64,000 nt of DNA from positions 9,458,510 through 9,522,509 of the forward strand of contig NC_066850.1 of assembly GCF_001640805.2 (NCBI RefSeq), written 5' to 3'. Each line of letters opens with the position of its first letter. The stretch's first letter is position 1. Under the pieces are notes generated by a model that saw nothing but the letters and a program-made list of their open reading frames with translations, did no database searches and had not been told where the DNA came from. The position numbers and the translations under genes are program-made. Below, in pieces: positions 37,101-50,711 of the stretch. The DNA is from Lates calcarifer (taxonomy: Eukaryota > Chordata > Actinopteri > Centropomidae).

Positions 37101-40100
37101 TATTTACCAAAGCTTATTTTCTTATTGCAGATAGAAGATTACATTTCTGGCATTTTTCAAAGCTGCAAGACACTCGAGAAGATCAGGAAGAATGCATCAT
37201 AAATCTACTTATATAACTTCCCTTTCAGATAAACAGTACTTGGGGATTTAGGTAAAGCAAAGAGCTTCCTCATTCCTCACATCTGAAGGACGATGTTGAA
37301 GCTACAGTACAGCAGGCGATAAGAGGAAGGACGGCAGGCACTTTATCAGTATTTACAAAGGGAAGTACATACTGTGTTTGGAGATGAACATATAGATGCA
37401 TTTCTAATTGGTCCACCGAAAACACCAGAGGTGTCTGCGTGTAGTGGGGAGCTATCCGGTGGTAGCGACACTGCAGTGATGGATACCAAGGCTGGCAGTG
37501 AAGATAAAAAGCACACAAAAAGATGTAGGTGAGAGAGAGAGTGGGAGAGTCAGGGGAGGAAAAGCAATGATACACACTGTTTTGGGCGAGAAGCTAAGAT
37601 AAGGCAATGGATGCATATCACTGAGAACACATTTAACAGTGAGGAACAACCAGGGTGCTTTGGCTGCAGAAGAAAGCATAAGCACTGTGATTATTGCAAT
37701 ACAATTTACATTCCATAATACATTAATAATAACTTTTGTAACAGACATGTTTGACTGGCAATCATCTTAAACCTATTCAGAAAGAGCCCAGACAACTGGG
37801 AAAAATACAAAAGACAAAGAAACATTACTACACAGGCAAAAACAACAGCAATGCCAGAAACAAAGACAAGTTAACAGGAAACACATCATCCTCCACAAAT
37901 AATGCATATGTGAACCACTTTGATAAACCAGAAACAAGATGCATCATCCCTCCAAGGTACATCAAAATCAGAGCGACGAGTAGCAGCAAGGGGCCTTTAA
38001 AATTAAAATTAGCATCTCAATCAGGCCAATCAGCATTTTTTTTCCCAAACATCACCAGATGTAGAAGCTGGGGTGTATTCTCTTGATTCACTGGTAGTTA
38101 AAAAGTCTACATTATACACATTATAGAATTTTGAATTTGAATACAATGGTGTATTGTACTTCATTTTCTAGTGTAATAAGTGTATAAGGATAAATGATTT
38201 TAGATTAAATTACATTGTTGTTACGTTATTGTTCAGTTGCTAATTTTTTGTGACAAGATCCTGTCTGATACACCAGAACAGTAGCAGAAGGGAGCAGGAG
38301 GCATCTGCAGGAGTCTGCTTCCAAGTTTAAACAATCTAAATCAAATAATCAGCCTCCTGTTTTTTTATTTAATCATATGGTGAATGACTAATTGTGTTTC
38401 AGGGGGTACAGACTTTGGTTAAGGGAAGACAAACCAGTACATAATGAAGTCCCTCCTGTCTGTTAGATCTATGCAGGCATCAGAGAGTGGAAGCTGAAGC
38501 ATATTAAAGATCCCTATACACAGTGCCATAATAGCAATGTTGCTGGTTCTTTGCATGTCACACTATGCGCAACGAGTCTAATTAAATATTGGTTGTAATT
38601 GAAACTGAAGTACAAAACAAGTTATGACCATAGTGCCAACACTGTTAGTTATTGTGTAAATTTAATTAGAAATAGTGTTTACCATAGATAAAGGATGCAT
38701 CAAAATGGTGTCTACAGTGCATATCGAATTTTCAAAACAACAGTCTGAAAGCAGGCAGGTTAGCTATGACTCAGTTTTTTGCTCTGTCTGGATTAAGCAT
38801 CACAGTCCAGCAAACAAGTGAGCAAATGATATTAGTCCAAGAGAAGTCCAGAGATCAATGCACGGTCACCAGTTTGATATGAATCAGTTTTCAACAAATA
38901 GCCAGAGAACTGACTGATAAAACATTTCAATATAAAGAATAGGCCCTTTCTCAGGACATTAAAAAGGAAGTGATCCTATCAGCAACAGTATTTTAGTCCC
39001 TGAAACACCAAAATATGCCTCCACAAAAATAATGGAATGTCAGCAGCTGAAAAAACAGTGGGAGAGGGTGACCTAACCTTGTGTCCCGTAATAACACAAA
39101 AACAAGAAAACGACCATGCTTTTAGACTAAAACCTCCCAGCATTTTTGTACAATAGAGGAGTAGACAGAAAACTGTGGATGTAAGCTTAGAGAACTGAAT
39201 TGCATCCTCAAAAGCCCTTTGAACCTCTCCGCTTGCACATACACACAAATTTTAAAGAAAACAAATCGGAGCCTGGGGCATTTGCTGAGGAATATCTGTA
39301 TTGGCAGGAAGTGGAGATGAGATTGGCTCGCAGGGGCAAAAATCCAGCTGTTCAGTTTGTCATTGCTCTTAACTGTTCTACTCAGAAGCCATTGATCTCT
39401 GGGATGCATTGGTGTTCTGGCCAAAGTACCACCAACTGGAAATTAATTCACTTGGGGATTTAGTAATTGAGTAATGTGTATGTAGCCATTGTGGTTCAGT
39501 GGCAGAGGGAACTGATTACCTTTCTATATAGCCATACTGTTGCATGAGACAACATGTAGTAGCGAAGAAAACTGAGTTCTGATTAATCCTGTAGGTATTT
39601 GAGACATGTGTTCAATAAAGTGTGCACAATCCAGTGTTTGCTGGAGTACTGATGTGCAGAAATCCAGAGTTAACTCCAAGAGTGCAGAAACAGTTTCAGT
39701 GTAAAATCAGTTTTATGGCCTGTTCATTGAATGGATGGCTCTCAGTGCCTGCTCCCTCTGGGCTGCTGTTGTTTTAACAGCCTATACAGTACTAAAAAAA
39801 ACATTCAAAGCTCACTGAATGCAGCTTTACAGGATACTTTCCAGTATAGTGCCTTGGAAATATTAGAGGGTGGGCATAATTAAAATGTAAGAGACTAGGG
39901 ATAAAACAGCATATTCAATCAAAGACCAAAAATATTCTAACTCAAAAGGAGGAACAGATGGGCTACAAAATAAACTGAATCCAGCGTATTGCCAAATGTT
40001 TATACATCCTTTTAAAATATACTCTTTAATGAAGAGATAAAAAGAATGGATACAGGAAGAAACCAGAGCAAGGAAAGCAAAAAATGTATTGACCAGGAGA

Positions 40101-41775
40101 TAGCTATTGGAATCTGCTAAGACACGGACTTCACCCTTTCACCTCTATCCAATGGGGTGGCACATCTTCATTCCTGTCACCTCTCTGCCCTCTCAATATT
40201 TAGTCATGCCTTTTATTCATTGCCTATTACCTTTGAATGAGATGAATGAAACCGCATGCATTAAATCAATGATGCGAGCCCCTGACAATTCCATTACACC
40301 CGAACTGTTTTTCCTTTCTTTGCCATAATTTCCCTAAGCGCCTGGTGTGCCTTGTGCTTTGTTCGTCATCATTTCTGACATTTCTCTTGCATTGCATTCA
40401 TTTGTCAAATGAAAGTGGTAACATCTTTCACAACTCTGCTTCACTTCCATTGTCTTTGTCATTTTAGATTATGTTATTTGTCATCTTTATCTACTTGAGG
40501 CAGCTTCCTTAATAAATCCATTGTCATATATTTGTAGAGCGTAGATAAATTGTCTTGTTTACAGCTATGATTTTACAACAGCATCATGGAAAAATGAAGC
40601 CCTTAGCGCAAATTCACGCTGAAGCTGTTCTCCATAGCTGCCTCTGCCATTAACTGGGTAGTTCTTCCTTCTAAACCAATCATCACTCTGCTTTATCTAT
40701 ACTTTATACTACAGTCTGCCTTTTGTTTGTTTTTAGAGCAGGATTTTTTTTAACCCTTGTGCGCTACACCACCATCTTAAAAGTACTAGACGTATGTTTT
40801 GCCATCACCATATAGCCAACATTAGCATTAAGTGCTAAAAGAAACATTGCAAGGTCAGTATCAAACTTCATTCCTTTTCTTGCCAAGAGCTGTCTCTAGT
40901 GGGGGAAAGTAACAGCAATGTTAACTCTTGTTTTGCTTTTATTTCTATCACGTATTTCTTCTACTTAAGTTAGTAAGCTAACCAGCTAGCCCCTGCCTAT
41001 CCTATCTCATATTTACATAACTTACATAGAGCACCTTTAAGGGCTCTCAGGAAATGGGCCCAGTGTGGGAGCTTGCTATTATGCTTGTTCAGTACATTTT
41101 CTTTTTACTGTCATTTCCAGTAACCAGTCTCTTTCTGACTGAATTATACAAACATCAGTTGCAAGTATAAATTTACCCTTTTAAGTTTTTAGTTGCACAG
41201 GATTACACAAACAATCTGGTGAATTAAATTATGCTTTATTAAGAACTAGCTGTATTAACTTTCATGAATATTTTATCTCTGTCTTCCATCAATGAACACT
41301 AGAGAGATCCTCTTAATTTGAAACAGCTGGTTGAGAGAAATGCTAAGGTGTTTAACACTCATGAGGGTCCCCAGCATCCTGTGTGACTGTGTCTGCTGTA
41401 ATAAATCAATTGAATTAACGTTGAGTGAGTCTGGTGGCTGACAGCTGAAACAACACAGTAGCTTACATGTTTACCATGGAGTACAGCCTTGACAATAGTT
41501 AGTTAGTTACTTCTAATTTGACGATGTCAAAGAGAGGATGTGAATATATTACATCCAGTTTAAAGATTCTTAACCACATTTTCCTAATAAAACAAAGCAT
41601 GTTCAGCAGACTTTTAGAAAATGTTCTGATGAACATTGTAAAAGATCAGAGACTATACTATGTAGGTTAAAAATTGGGTAAAGTGGATAAAGGTCTCAGA
41701 CACAACTCTAAAATGATTTTGGTCCACTTAATGTATCATAATGTTTTCATCTCAAACCAACACTTCTCATTAACA
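37101..41775. other. Non-coding A+T-rich DNA
   Basis: No gene recognised. An A-rich + strand frame of 111 codons (37751-38086) encodes a lysine/asparagine/serine-rich product with no family resemblance. A sequence near 39855-39875 faintly resembles a Tc1 end but was not accepted. Confidence 0.45.
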
Positions 41776-42345
41776 GAATAAACATTCCATATGGAGTGCC
41801 ACAAGGCTCAGGTCTGGGGCTACTACTTTTCAGTTGTCATATAGTAGCACAGTAAAAACTTTAATTGTTATGCAGATGACATGGTTTTATATGGATATGT
41901 CTCCTGATGATTTCAGTGCATTTTAGTACATTGAAAGACTCTTTGAGGGAAGTAGTTATTTCTAAGGAGCAACAACAAAAACTGTGCTACAATTTAATAT
42001 TATCTAAGCAGCCACAGGTAAAAAAATGATGTGTTTTTATTGACTGTGATCTAACATTCCAGTTTGATGTAAGGAGGACAGGATTCTAACATTTTTCTGG
42101 TACAAATATATATACAACTATTGTTGTATTGCTCTCAAGGCTCTCTACTCTTCTAAGTCAGTTATAGCTCATTCAAAATGCTGCTACCAGAGCTTTATGG
42201 GCTGCCAAGAGCAAAGGTTATATTGTCCTTGTCCTAATCCTTGCACTGGCTTCCTTTTGGAATGATCTCAGTCTGTATCTCCGGACACCAGCATCAATGT
42301 CACCTTAAAGCATCTGCTTAAAACTCATCTTTCCTCTTAGAAAGA
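41776..42345 (+). mobile_element. L2/CR1-type LINE reverse transcriptase remnant
   Basis: This is the 3' half of the reverse-transcriptase ORF of an L2-like non-LTR retrotransposon. At 41787 the frame reads PYGVPQGSGLGLLLFSCH, matching the 'GVPQGSVLGPLLF' block before the active site. At 41863-41892 it reads NCYADDMVLY, which retains the catalytic YADD. At 42033 it reads VFIDCDLTFQFD (usual 'LGVIFDSDLSF'). At 42168 it reads LIQNAATRALWAAK (usual 'LQLIQNAAARLLT'). LHWLPFG (42241), WNDLSLYLRTP (42258) and KLIFPL-type remains follow. The YADD block is in a different frame from the blocks on either side, and stop codons interrupt it, so the copy is dead. The 5' half with the endonuclease is absent. 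Confidence 0.85.
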
Positions 42346-44554
42346 ATCTGATATCACTATTCAGCTGTTATATTATGCACAATATGCACGAGTGCTTAAT
42401 TTTACATTCTCTTCTGAAAGACCCATATTTTCAGTTGATCAGGTTCAATTACACCAATATAGCCTTAAGAAAATACAAACCCTGTGTGCAAACACATTAT
42501 TAAGTAAGCACAACAACACTTACTTCTCATTCAAACCCTTAGGGTATTCAGTCTTTATATGATGTAACCAATAAGCCTCTCTTTGCACAACTCTTTTTAT
42601 TCAATCCCCTCCATTCCTCAGTGGTGTAACTACCTCAATAACCATAACACACAGCGTAGCGACTTCACGGCCTCTGACATTAGAATGTCTAATGGAAAAC
42701 TTCTCATCTACCAATGCTGTTTTTATGTTTAAATATTCCGAGTTTTTATTCTCTGGTAAACAAACCCATGAGAATATCTGCAGTATACCACGTATTTGTC
42801 TCTATATGTGCCTCTACCTTTCATTTGTGTTTTTACTTATTTCATGTGTGGGTGTAAAAAGTGATTACTCTTAATCATTGCTCTACAGTTCCATTGCATT
42901 GCCCATTTCCCCCAGAGACTAATCATGCATGATTAGCTGATGGGTTCTGAGATTGGTGTCAGAATGAATACATTTCTAAATTTAACTCAAAATCGCACTT
43001 TGAAATGTCACTGTAACCTATGTTTGCATCATTATGGGTCATTCTTTGCTTGTATTAAACTTGACACTTTGGCAAAAACAACAAGGATGTTCAGTTCAGT
43101 TTTAACACACATTGTAAGGAACATCATGCCTCCAAAAAATGGTTTTATTTAATCTTTCCATACGTTAGGTGCAAGAGAGCTGGGAATTTCCTGGCAGTGT
43201 TGTAAAGTTGCAAACGCTTTGAGCATTTACAGTCCAAAGGACACCGGCTGCAGACACACTGACTCTTGCGGGGATTTTATAGGATATGGTCACATTTTAT
43301 GGTTCGTAACATTTGGCAATATAATAAAATGAAGGTCATTTTGATTTAAAAGCTCAAACAAATATTTTATAAGCACACAAGGTCAGTTCATTCCCAGTGG
43401 AAGAGCCACTTAACTTGTCCTTTTGTGAAGATAGGCACTGTTTACTTGTGTAAGTACAGATTAACCTGTGCCAGAAATATCAAGAGGATTCTATTTTTGG
43501 TGGGGATGTGCACTTTTAACCACAACATTATCTACTCCCTGTAACACATGTGCTCTAGTGTACTACACCCAAGTGAGGCAGCACCCCTATAATTTGATTG
43601 CCGAGCGTGCGAGCCCTATTGAGTGCACCTAGGTGCTCCTGGTAGAGAGATTACGAGTAACCCTGGGGCAAGACTTCACAAATCAATGTAAGCTGCTTCC
43701 GATTCCTGTGGCTTCATAATTTGCCAACCAAGTGATCAAGAGAAGTGATCCAAAACATCATGTTTTTATGTCCGGCCAAGTGAAATTCACTATTGATTCT
43801 CTGCACAGGGCAGTCTGGTATGAACATATGTACACCAGGGTCCTTACACTCCCCACATGTACTATTCACAGTAACATCAGTCTTTTAAATGGAGCTCGAC
43901 ACGATTCTGGTGGTATGTATTGACGTGCAAAGGGTATAAAAAGGAACGTCTACAGCATTATAGATTGCCCTTTCAGTTCAACTCCATTTATTAAAACAAT
44001 AAATATATTAATACAGTTTCATTCTCTCTGTGTCTTACACCTTTATATACACACATGTTCACAACTGCCAACAGTGTAAATACATTTGGGAGCAACACAT
44101 TAATGGTACATTGTAGAGAACTGCACTGAAGCCACAGAGATTTAGCTCTCTAATCAATAAAACCTTAAAGCCAGTTCTTTCATTGCTTTCCAGTTCTGTC
44201 TTTCAGACACCAGTCTTATAAATTCCAGGTAACTGAGATGCCTAAATTCTTGACACTGCAGCTATGGACTGAGCTGACAAAAGTGAGTTTATGGACAGAG
44301 GCAAAAAGACACTAAGTGCTGTTTAAATTTTAGTTGACAGGACCCATAAATCATCTGAAAGTATTTGGGGGGAGTGTGGGTGAAACTGAAAATGAGGGAA
44401 GTAGAGAGACATGAAATGAAATTCTGAGTAGGGACACATTACGAGACAATGGGCCCCTGACTGCAGACATGCTAAAGGCCCCTCTCACCTCCTGCACAGG
44501 AGAAAGACAGAGTAAAAGTGCACAGCGTCCAGATGCAGCCACATAGTTTGTTGT
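42346..44554. other. Non-coding DNA with a perfect palindrome
   Basis: No gene recognised. An 18-bp palindrome lies at 42919-42936; the rest is unique A+T-rich sequence. Confidence 0.45.
42919..42936. promoter_or_regulatory. 18-bp perfect palindrome with homeodomain cores
   Basis: CTAATCATGCATGATTAG is its own reverse complement. It contains two inverted TAATC cores (K50-type homeodomain such as OTX or PITX) around an ATGCAT centre. Regulatory function is inferred. Confidence 0.4.
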
Positions 44555-44785
44555 CATTTTGTGTCTCTTTGCGTTCAATTTGCACCTCTCTGCAATCATT
44601 TTATGTTTCCTTGTGGACAGTTTGCATAACTGTGGTTGTTTCATGTCACTTTTACAGTCTCTGTGGTCCTTTTGCATTTCTTTGTGGACACTTATGTCAC
44701 TTTGTAGTCCTTCTGCATCCCTTTGTAATAATTGTGTGTCTCTTTAAGGCTATTTTACATCTCTTTGTGGCTGTTTTGTGTCCCA
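44555..44785 (+). repeat. Decayed 21-bp minisatellite
   Basis: About eleven degenerate units of the form CATTTTGTGTCTCTTTGNGGT follow one another with period 21, for example starting at 44555, 44576 and 44597. One or two units have small indels. Because 21 is divisible by three, both strands stay open over much of the array. The resulting heptad-like peptide on the + strand (FCVSLRS, ICTSLQS, FYVSLWT) is a by-product, not a protein. I recall similar arrays in other fish. Confidence 0.8.
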
Positions 44786-46293
44786 CAGGGCCTGTATCTG
44801 GTAGTAATTCCATCATTTGTTTAGTGAAATGGCATGCTTCTACACTTCTTCTTTTTGTATAGTCAGCATGTGTTAACAATGTTCAGACTAATCACCATTT
44901 TTAAATGACTATGATGGATTACATGCATATTTGTAATGTGTCAAAAACTTGAATGGGTTTATACTTTTTTTCCTCTGATAACATCTGAACCTACCATTGT
45001 AAAGAATGATGTTGAGAAATTGAATTTTGATTAATAACATGTATCTGCAGATCTTCTCTGCTTAAAAAAGCCAGCCAGTCAAGCGCAATCAATAAAACAC
45101 ATTGTTCGTACTGAAGAACAAATGAGTTTCATGTATCTCCTTTTACTGGACACAAGGAATCCATATTTTATTGTGTCTTTTATTCTTTTTGTTTTCATTA
45201 TTCTTGAATAATAAAAAACATATTTTCATACACAGAACAAAAAGTACACACCATTAATCATCAACTCAAACCTGCTTCTGCTGTTTGCCTGTGTCTGTGA
45301 TAGCAGCTGTCGCAACGGGACAATATGCATGAGTGGATTCCCATCAGCCCTCTCTGTACATTCACTCTGTTGGAAAACAACGATAGTCCCCATCCCCAAA
45401 TTCATTTTTAGGGAAAACACAGAAAAAAGTTTTTTTTTAAAAATAGTAAAACTGGTAATTACCCACTGTGATGTACAGACTCCAAAAGTGTGAATAATGA
45501 AGCTTGTAATGCTATCACTGCTAAAGTACGGTGATGTAAACTACAGCCAAACTAGTGTCGAACATGAGGGAAAACAACTTTTATAGCATTTAATTTAATA
45601 ACAGACACTCATTTAGTCTTTTATGGAAAATTCATTTAGATGTGCTAAGGCGGTGTTTCGCTGCAGGCCTCTGAGAGAAAAGCTGGTAGGTGGATATAAA
45701 TTATAAACATCGACTGGGATCCATTTTTTCCCTAAGCTTGGGGAGCATAAATGTGAGTTAAAGCACTTAAATAGACTCCTCTACTCTTTTTATTCCCTGC
45801 TGCAGAAGCTGGTAAGGTTCAGCTGTTGGGGATTCAATCATAGCTGTCTGATAGGCACATGTGTGTTCCCTCTTTTTTTTCTTTTCTTTCTTTTTTTTTT
45901 ACTGTCCTTCACGCCAAGAGGCTGTGGCACAATGAGGCCATCATTGCAAATGTTGAACTGCATTAATGTGATATTATCCACCCTCATGACAGACGGTGAC
46001 CCGCAGGGAAACGCCAGTCTTATATGAAAATATTGCCCAGCGCGCAATGTCCCCAGGTAATTGAATCATGTGTTACATTGTGTACTCTGCCTTTGTATTG
46101 TGCTGTGTGAAAATTCGTTTAATGGTTTGGAACAATGTTAATGCATTTAGAGCATTGGGTATGAGAAGGCTGGTGACCCGAAGGATGATGCTGTAAGAGG
46201 AAGTGAGGTTTTCAAGAAATGTGATGGTCCCAGGCCAGCAAGAGCGGCTGAACAGCAATTACTAAAAAGGAAAAATATGTGTGTATGAAAATT

Positions 46294-46308
46294 ACACACA
46301 CACACACA
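46294..46308 (+). repeat. (AC)n microsatellite
   Basis: Seven AC units. Confidence 0.85.
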
Positions 46309-48659
46309 GATTTTTATCTGGCACGGTCGGTTCATATAGACATGTAGAGTATGTTCTGTATGTGATGTTTGGTTTGTGTAATGTGCCTTATTGTCTTTGT
46401 GTCCTGGGATACTTCAGCAATAAGGAAATCTATCTGCTGTAGATAAATAAAGTGCTAAAACAGCGAAAAATGCTAGCACTAAGACTTGATGGGGTGGTTT
46501 CAAACACAAATATAATGCAATTGGTAATGCAAATTCATAGTGTGTTCCCTACCTACTGAAACACTTTTTGCATAAGGAACTGTAATGTCTGGAGCTGATG
46601 CATTGAAAGTGTGGAAAGTGAGGACCAAAGGAATTTTAATCAGGCAGAAAACATGCTGCTGTTTAGCTTTTATACAACCTAGCAGAGCCATTGATGTAAA
46701 AACTGAAAATCTTAATTACTGCCTGCATTCTTACTGCAAACAAACCAGGAGAAAATAAGAATAGGGTGGAAAGAAGAACAGATACAGCAAGCTCAATTCC
46801 CATCGTTCAGTAGAAGCACTGCTACAATCCACTGTAGGCTAAAGCAACAACCAACAAGAAATACTAAAAGTTGCTAGTCATGCAACTTTACAAGGAAAGA
46901 GAGCTGAGCCACTAAAATGTACCAGTGGTATAGACTTATTCATGATTCATTTACTAATGGTGAAAACCCATTGGAAGCGAACAATTCAAAATGACACCAT
47001 GTGTAGATGCATACAAGGTAGCAAGTAGCTTGCTTAGCAAATGGTGTTTTCATGTGCAACCTAAAATGTTCCGACAGTTTATCCCACGACGCTTCTTTCC
47101 ACTTCATGCATCATGACCAGTAGGTCAGTGAGTCCCTAGAAGGTAGTCTTCACGCATAGTACATTCACTTCAGTGCAATTGCAAGTGTGTAACCAAGCTC
47201 CTCAATGAGAAGACGACTCAGTGACAATATTGACTGTCAAGAGTTTTGAAGTGTCTCTGTTAAAGGCCCTTTGCTTCAACTTTTCAATAAAAATGGCTAA
47301 AGTCTGTTTGTTCAGCTTGAATGTTACCTTCTTTCATACCAGCCACAACCAAGGTAAAGCACTCTATTTTAGTCTGTCAATGGTATCATCCTGTCAACTT
47401 TCAGAACTGCTCAGCTCTTGAATGAATACATACTGTGTTTAGGTTTGTGCTACAGTTGAAGTGAACTGAAATTCAAGCTGCTGCTGCTCCGCAGGTCCCT
47501 TTGTTTGCACTTTGGTTTAAGAGAGGTTTTGGTTTAAAACATTAAGATGCAAACTGTGCCTTGATTTGATGTGAAAGCCCCCAAAGCAACTCCCCTGTTT
47601 CTTGTATCAACCTGAGCAGTGGTAGGGTACAGTGTTCCAGAAACTGCCTTTGATGGATATGTTTAAAAGGAGAGTACAGTACATGTTTAATTGCTGTGAA
47701 GCAAGGTATATGTCTAAGTAGGCTGTAGAGACACATGATTGCAGAAGGGACAACAGTACTACCAAAGGCTCTGGTTGAGAAGCTAATAGTCTCTGCAGAT
47801 CACAACAATTTTCCTCTCTAACTTGTTAAATGAGACCTGAAATGTATTATGAGTGGGTGTGCAGAAGAAAGTGAGAGTTCCACACTTTGAAATTAGATAA
47901 GACTTACTGTTGACTCCTTTTGATAGGCAAGACTGAGCATTAACGCCATAAAGTGGCTGCTTCTCTTAGGTTTTCATGGCTTGGCAGGAAAAATAAAAAC
48001 ACCAAAGAAAGAAAGTGTGAAAAGTAGAAAAATGGTATTTGGGAATGTGCTACTGGAAATATGGATTGAAGAAATATGGAGCAAGATGAGTTTTCTCGCC
48101 TTAGCACCTTATCTCACAGAGGGACATGTTTGGACAAAATGTGTTGAATTATCTTTCAATACATTTGTGGTGAAAATGGTGATATTAGTGATAAAAACAT
48201 GTCCCTTTCAGGACTTAGACACAGCGTGTGCAAAAGACAGAAAAAGACAGACACTAGGCATATTAGAAAAGGGTTTCCCTTTTTCAGCTGATTGACTTGA
48301 GCAGCATGCAAAGGACATGTTAATGACACTGCAGGCTAACTGAAGTGAAGTTATTTAACAGATTGTATTCAGTGTAATTTAACACATTGTGAGAAATAAC
48401 ATGCTACTCAGTGAGTCAGCTGGAAGGTAAAATATGGAGGGATGGAGGATCTGTGCACTGTCATGCTGTTTTATAAAGAAACATAGATGGTTTATAGTTT
48501 AGTAAAGGGAGTGGTAACAGCTGTGTGTTTTGCCTCAAAATTCTCAATTCGTAACACAAAGTGAGGCTAAAGAGATGCTGTTAAGATGGCATTTGATTGA
48601 ATGTTCAGAGGCTGTGGCTTATTTGAAATTGGATGATCTACAGTTACCAAAAAAATGGG

Positions 48660-48684
48660 CACACACCACACACACACACACACA
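48660..48684 (+). repeat. (CA)n microsatellite with flanking direct duplication
   Basis: An interrupted CA run followed at 48693-48708 and 48710-48725 by two copies of CAGCATGCAAACAGAC. Confidence 0.85.
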
Positions 48685-49258
48685 GCACGACACAGCATGC
48701 AAACAGACCCAGCATGCAAACAGACACAACAATGACCCCGTTACCCTTTTTTGACACGGTGACAAAAACGCTCTGGCGAATGCTGGGACAGAAGGTCACA
48801 AATACAAACAAGTTGGTTGAAAACTGTTTCACAACACAGGGGAGCAAATAAAGCCACAGTTGATGATGTTATTAATAATTAACCAAATAATTCGAGTTAT
48901 TTTCATCCTCGTATTTGTTTTCCTAATTTTAACATCTTGACAGCATATCAGTACTGCTTTACTTACTTCACTTGACTAAAGCTTTACAGAGCTGAAAAAT
49001 GATTAAGCAGCATCCTGCTGGGAAACTTTCATAAATCTTCCATTTAGGAGTTCCTTAAACTTGAATGGATTCTGATAATAGATCTGTTATTCTAACTGTG
49101 ACTAACTGAAGTGGTCTGATGCTACATTCACCACAGATGTTTTGCAAATATGAACCACCAACTGGGACCTCCTAAACATCACAATTATCTGTCAAATTCA
49201 TTCACAATGTAATTGGTTGCACCTATGAAAAAGGGGACATACTGTGCCTGCTGTTGCT

Positions 49259-49288
49259 CATTTATGGTTCAAAACCATAAATGCAAAT
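49259..49288. other. 11-bp perfect hairpin overlapping an octamer
   Basis: CATTTATGGTT and AACCATAAATG are perfect reverse complements separated by CAA. The right arm runs into ATGCAAAT at 49281-49288. Confidence 0.5.
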
Positions 49289-50169
49289 AATTGGATGTGG
49301 ACATTTCCAGTTGAAGCCAGGAATACTCTGTTTTTATTCTTCCTCAGTGGTAATTAAAAGCTGCACATTCAATATTTCTATATTAACAATAGATCAAAAG
49401 GGTTTTTTGAAATGATGAACCCACAAATAATTATGACACAGCGCTACAGTTAGCCCCATCTCTGCATAGTCTTTAATGTCTATCAGCTCACTGTTAGGGT
49501 TTTACGACCTGCAACTGTACTGTTTTATTAGCATTGTTTACATCCACAGTAGGCAGGCTCTGAAAAATCCACATTATGATATCTGGCTGGCACCAAATGA
49601 CAGACAGGAAATGTTATCTAATGGTGCATTTAGGAACTAAAGAGCCAGATATTTCCTTGAGCATTTCGTTGAGACAGAAATTTGTACTGGCTGAAAAACA
49701 GACACTAAATGAATGTTTATGTTGCTCTCTGCCTGCTAGATGTGTAAATAGGCCACAATTTGCTACAATTTTAAACTTTAGAATGGTGATAACATGTCAG
49801 TTTTGTGTTTACAGCTTGTTGTGCTGCCCCCAAATGGCCATAAAAGCAACTAATGTAGGTTTTAAAAAATGTTTTATTTTTTCTCTTTGGTTTTGGCCTT
49901 GCTACTCCTGGCAGTAGAGACAGTGGTGAACAAACAGAAAATAAGGCTCAGCAGGGAGGTGATAAAATGTTAGACTGTGAAAGTAAAACCAAACCTGGGT
50001 TTTTTTGTTTGTTTTTCTTTCAAAAGAAGAAGAAAGGAAAACAAAAAATACCTTGCCTTTACATTTTACAATTCAGAGCAAAAAACAATAAAGTCAGAAA
50101 AAAAAAGTTGAACTGAGAAATAATGAATGATAAAATGAGAATGCACAGAAGCAAACAGCCTCTGACACT

Positions 50170-50184
50170 CCCCCCCCCCCCCCC
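50170..50184 (+). repeat. Poly(C) tract
   Basis: Fifteen consecutive C, mirror to the poly(G) run at 13427. Confidence 0.85.
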
Positions 50185-50711
50185 TTTTCTTAATGAATAA
50201 TGTATGCTGATCAACATGGCAGAAAACATGTATATAAGGGATGATATCGACTGGCTTGGCTCAGAGAAGTGTCTCAGCATGCTTTCAGAAATGTCCACTC
50301 CTTTGTGGTGCCAATAAAAAGTCTGAACTTGATCGATATGTGCTACCTGTTGTGTCTCAAGTATCGACTGGCTTGACTTTTTTTTTTTTCCCCTCTGAGC
50401 AGTTTGCTGAGTAAGCACAAAGTCAGTGCGTCTTGTTATCTCCCCCCACTGGTCCCAGAGCAAACAAAACTCCTGTATAAGTTTACAGCCGTTTTAAACA
50501 TTGATGTATGGGGCAGGAGGGGGGGGCTCAGCTTCCCCCTTTAAGAGTCACTACAAGCTCATTAAGAGCCAATGTTCCTGTTTTTATGACAGCAGAGGTT
50601 GTTACTGTTTCCTGGCTTGCACTGCACCATGGGTATAGTTCAATATAAACAGCCTTGATTGTAGGTGAGCATGAAAGCAGAAAACAGGAAGAGGGTATGA
50701 AACAAACAAGA

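Noticed and set aside
37751..38086. 111-codon Lys/Asn/Ser-rich + strand frame
   Set aside because: Composition is explained by A-rich DNA; no homologue recognised and no flanking splice evidence.
39480..39515. tRNA A-box-like TGGTTCAGTGGCAGAGGG
   Set aside because: No B-box at the expected distance and no cloverleaf fold.
39846..39875. Tc1-like end (CAGTATAGTGCCTTGGAAAT)
   Set aside because: Only about 15 bases resemble the terminal repeat; no partner end or transposase.
44518..44862. 114-codon hydrophobic frame suggesting a small membrane protein
   Set aside because: It is the in-frame reading of a 21-bp minisatellite.
48660..48725. Short spaced direct repeats that could suggest a CRISPR-like array
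   Set aside because: Only two copies of a 16-base unit next to a CA microsatellite, in a vertebrate-type genome.
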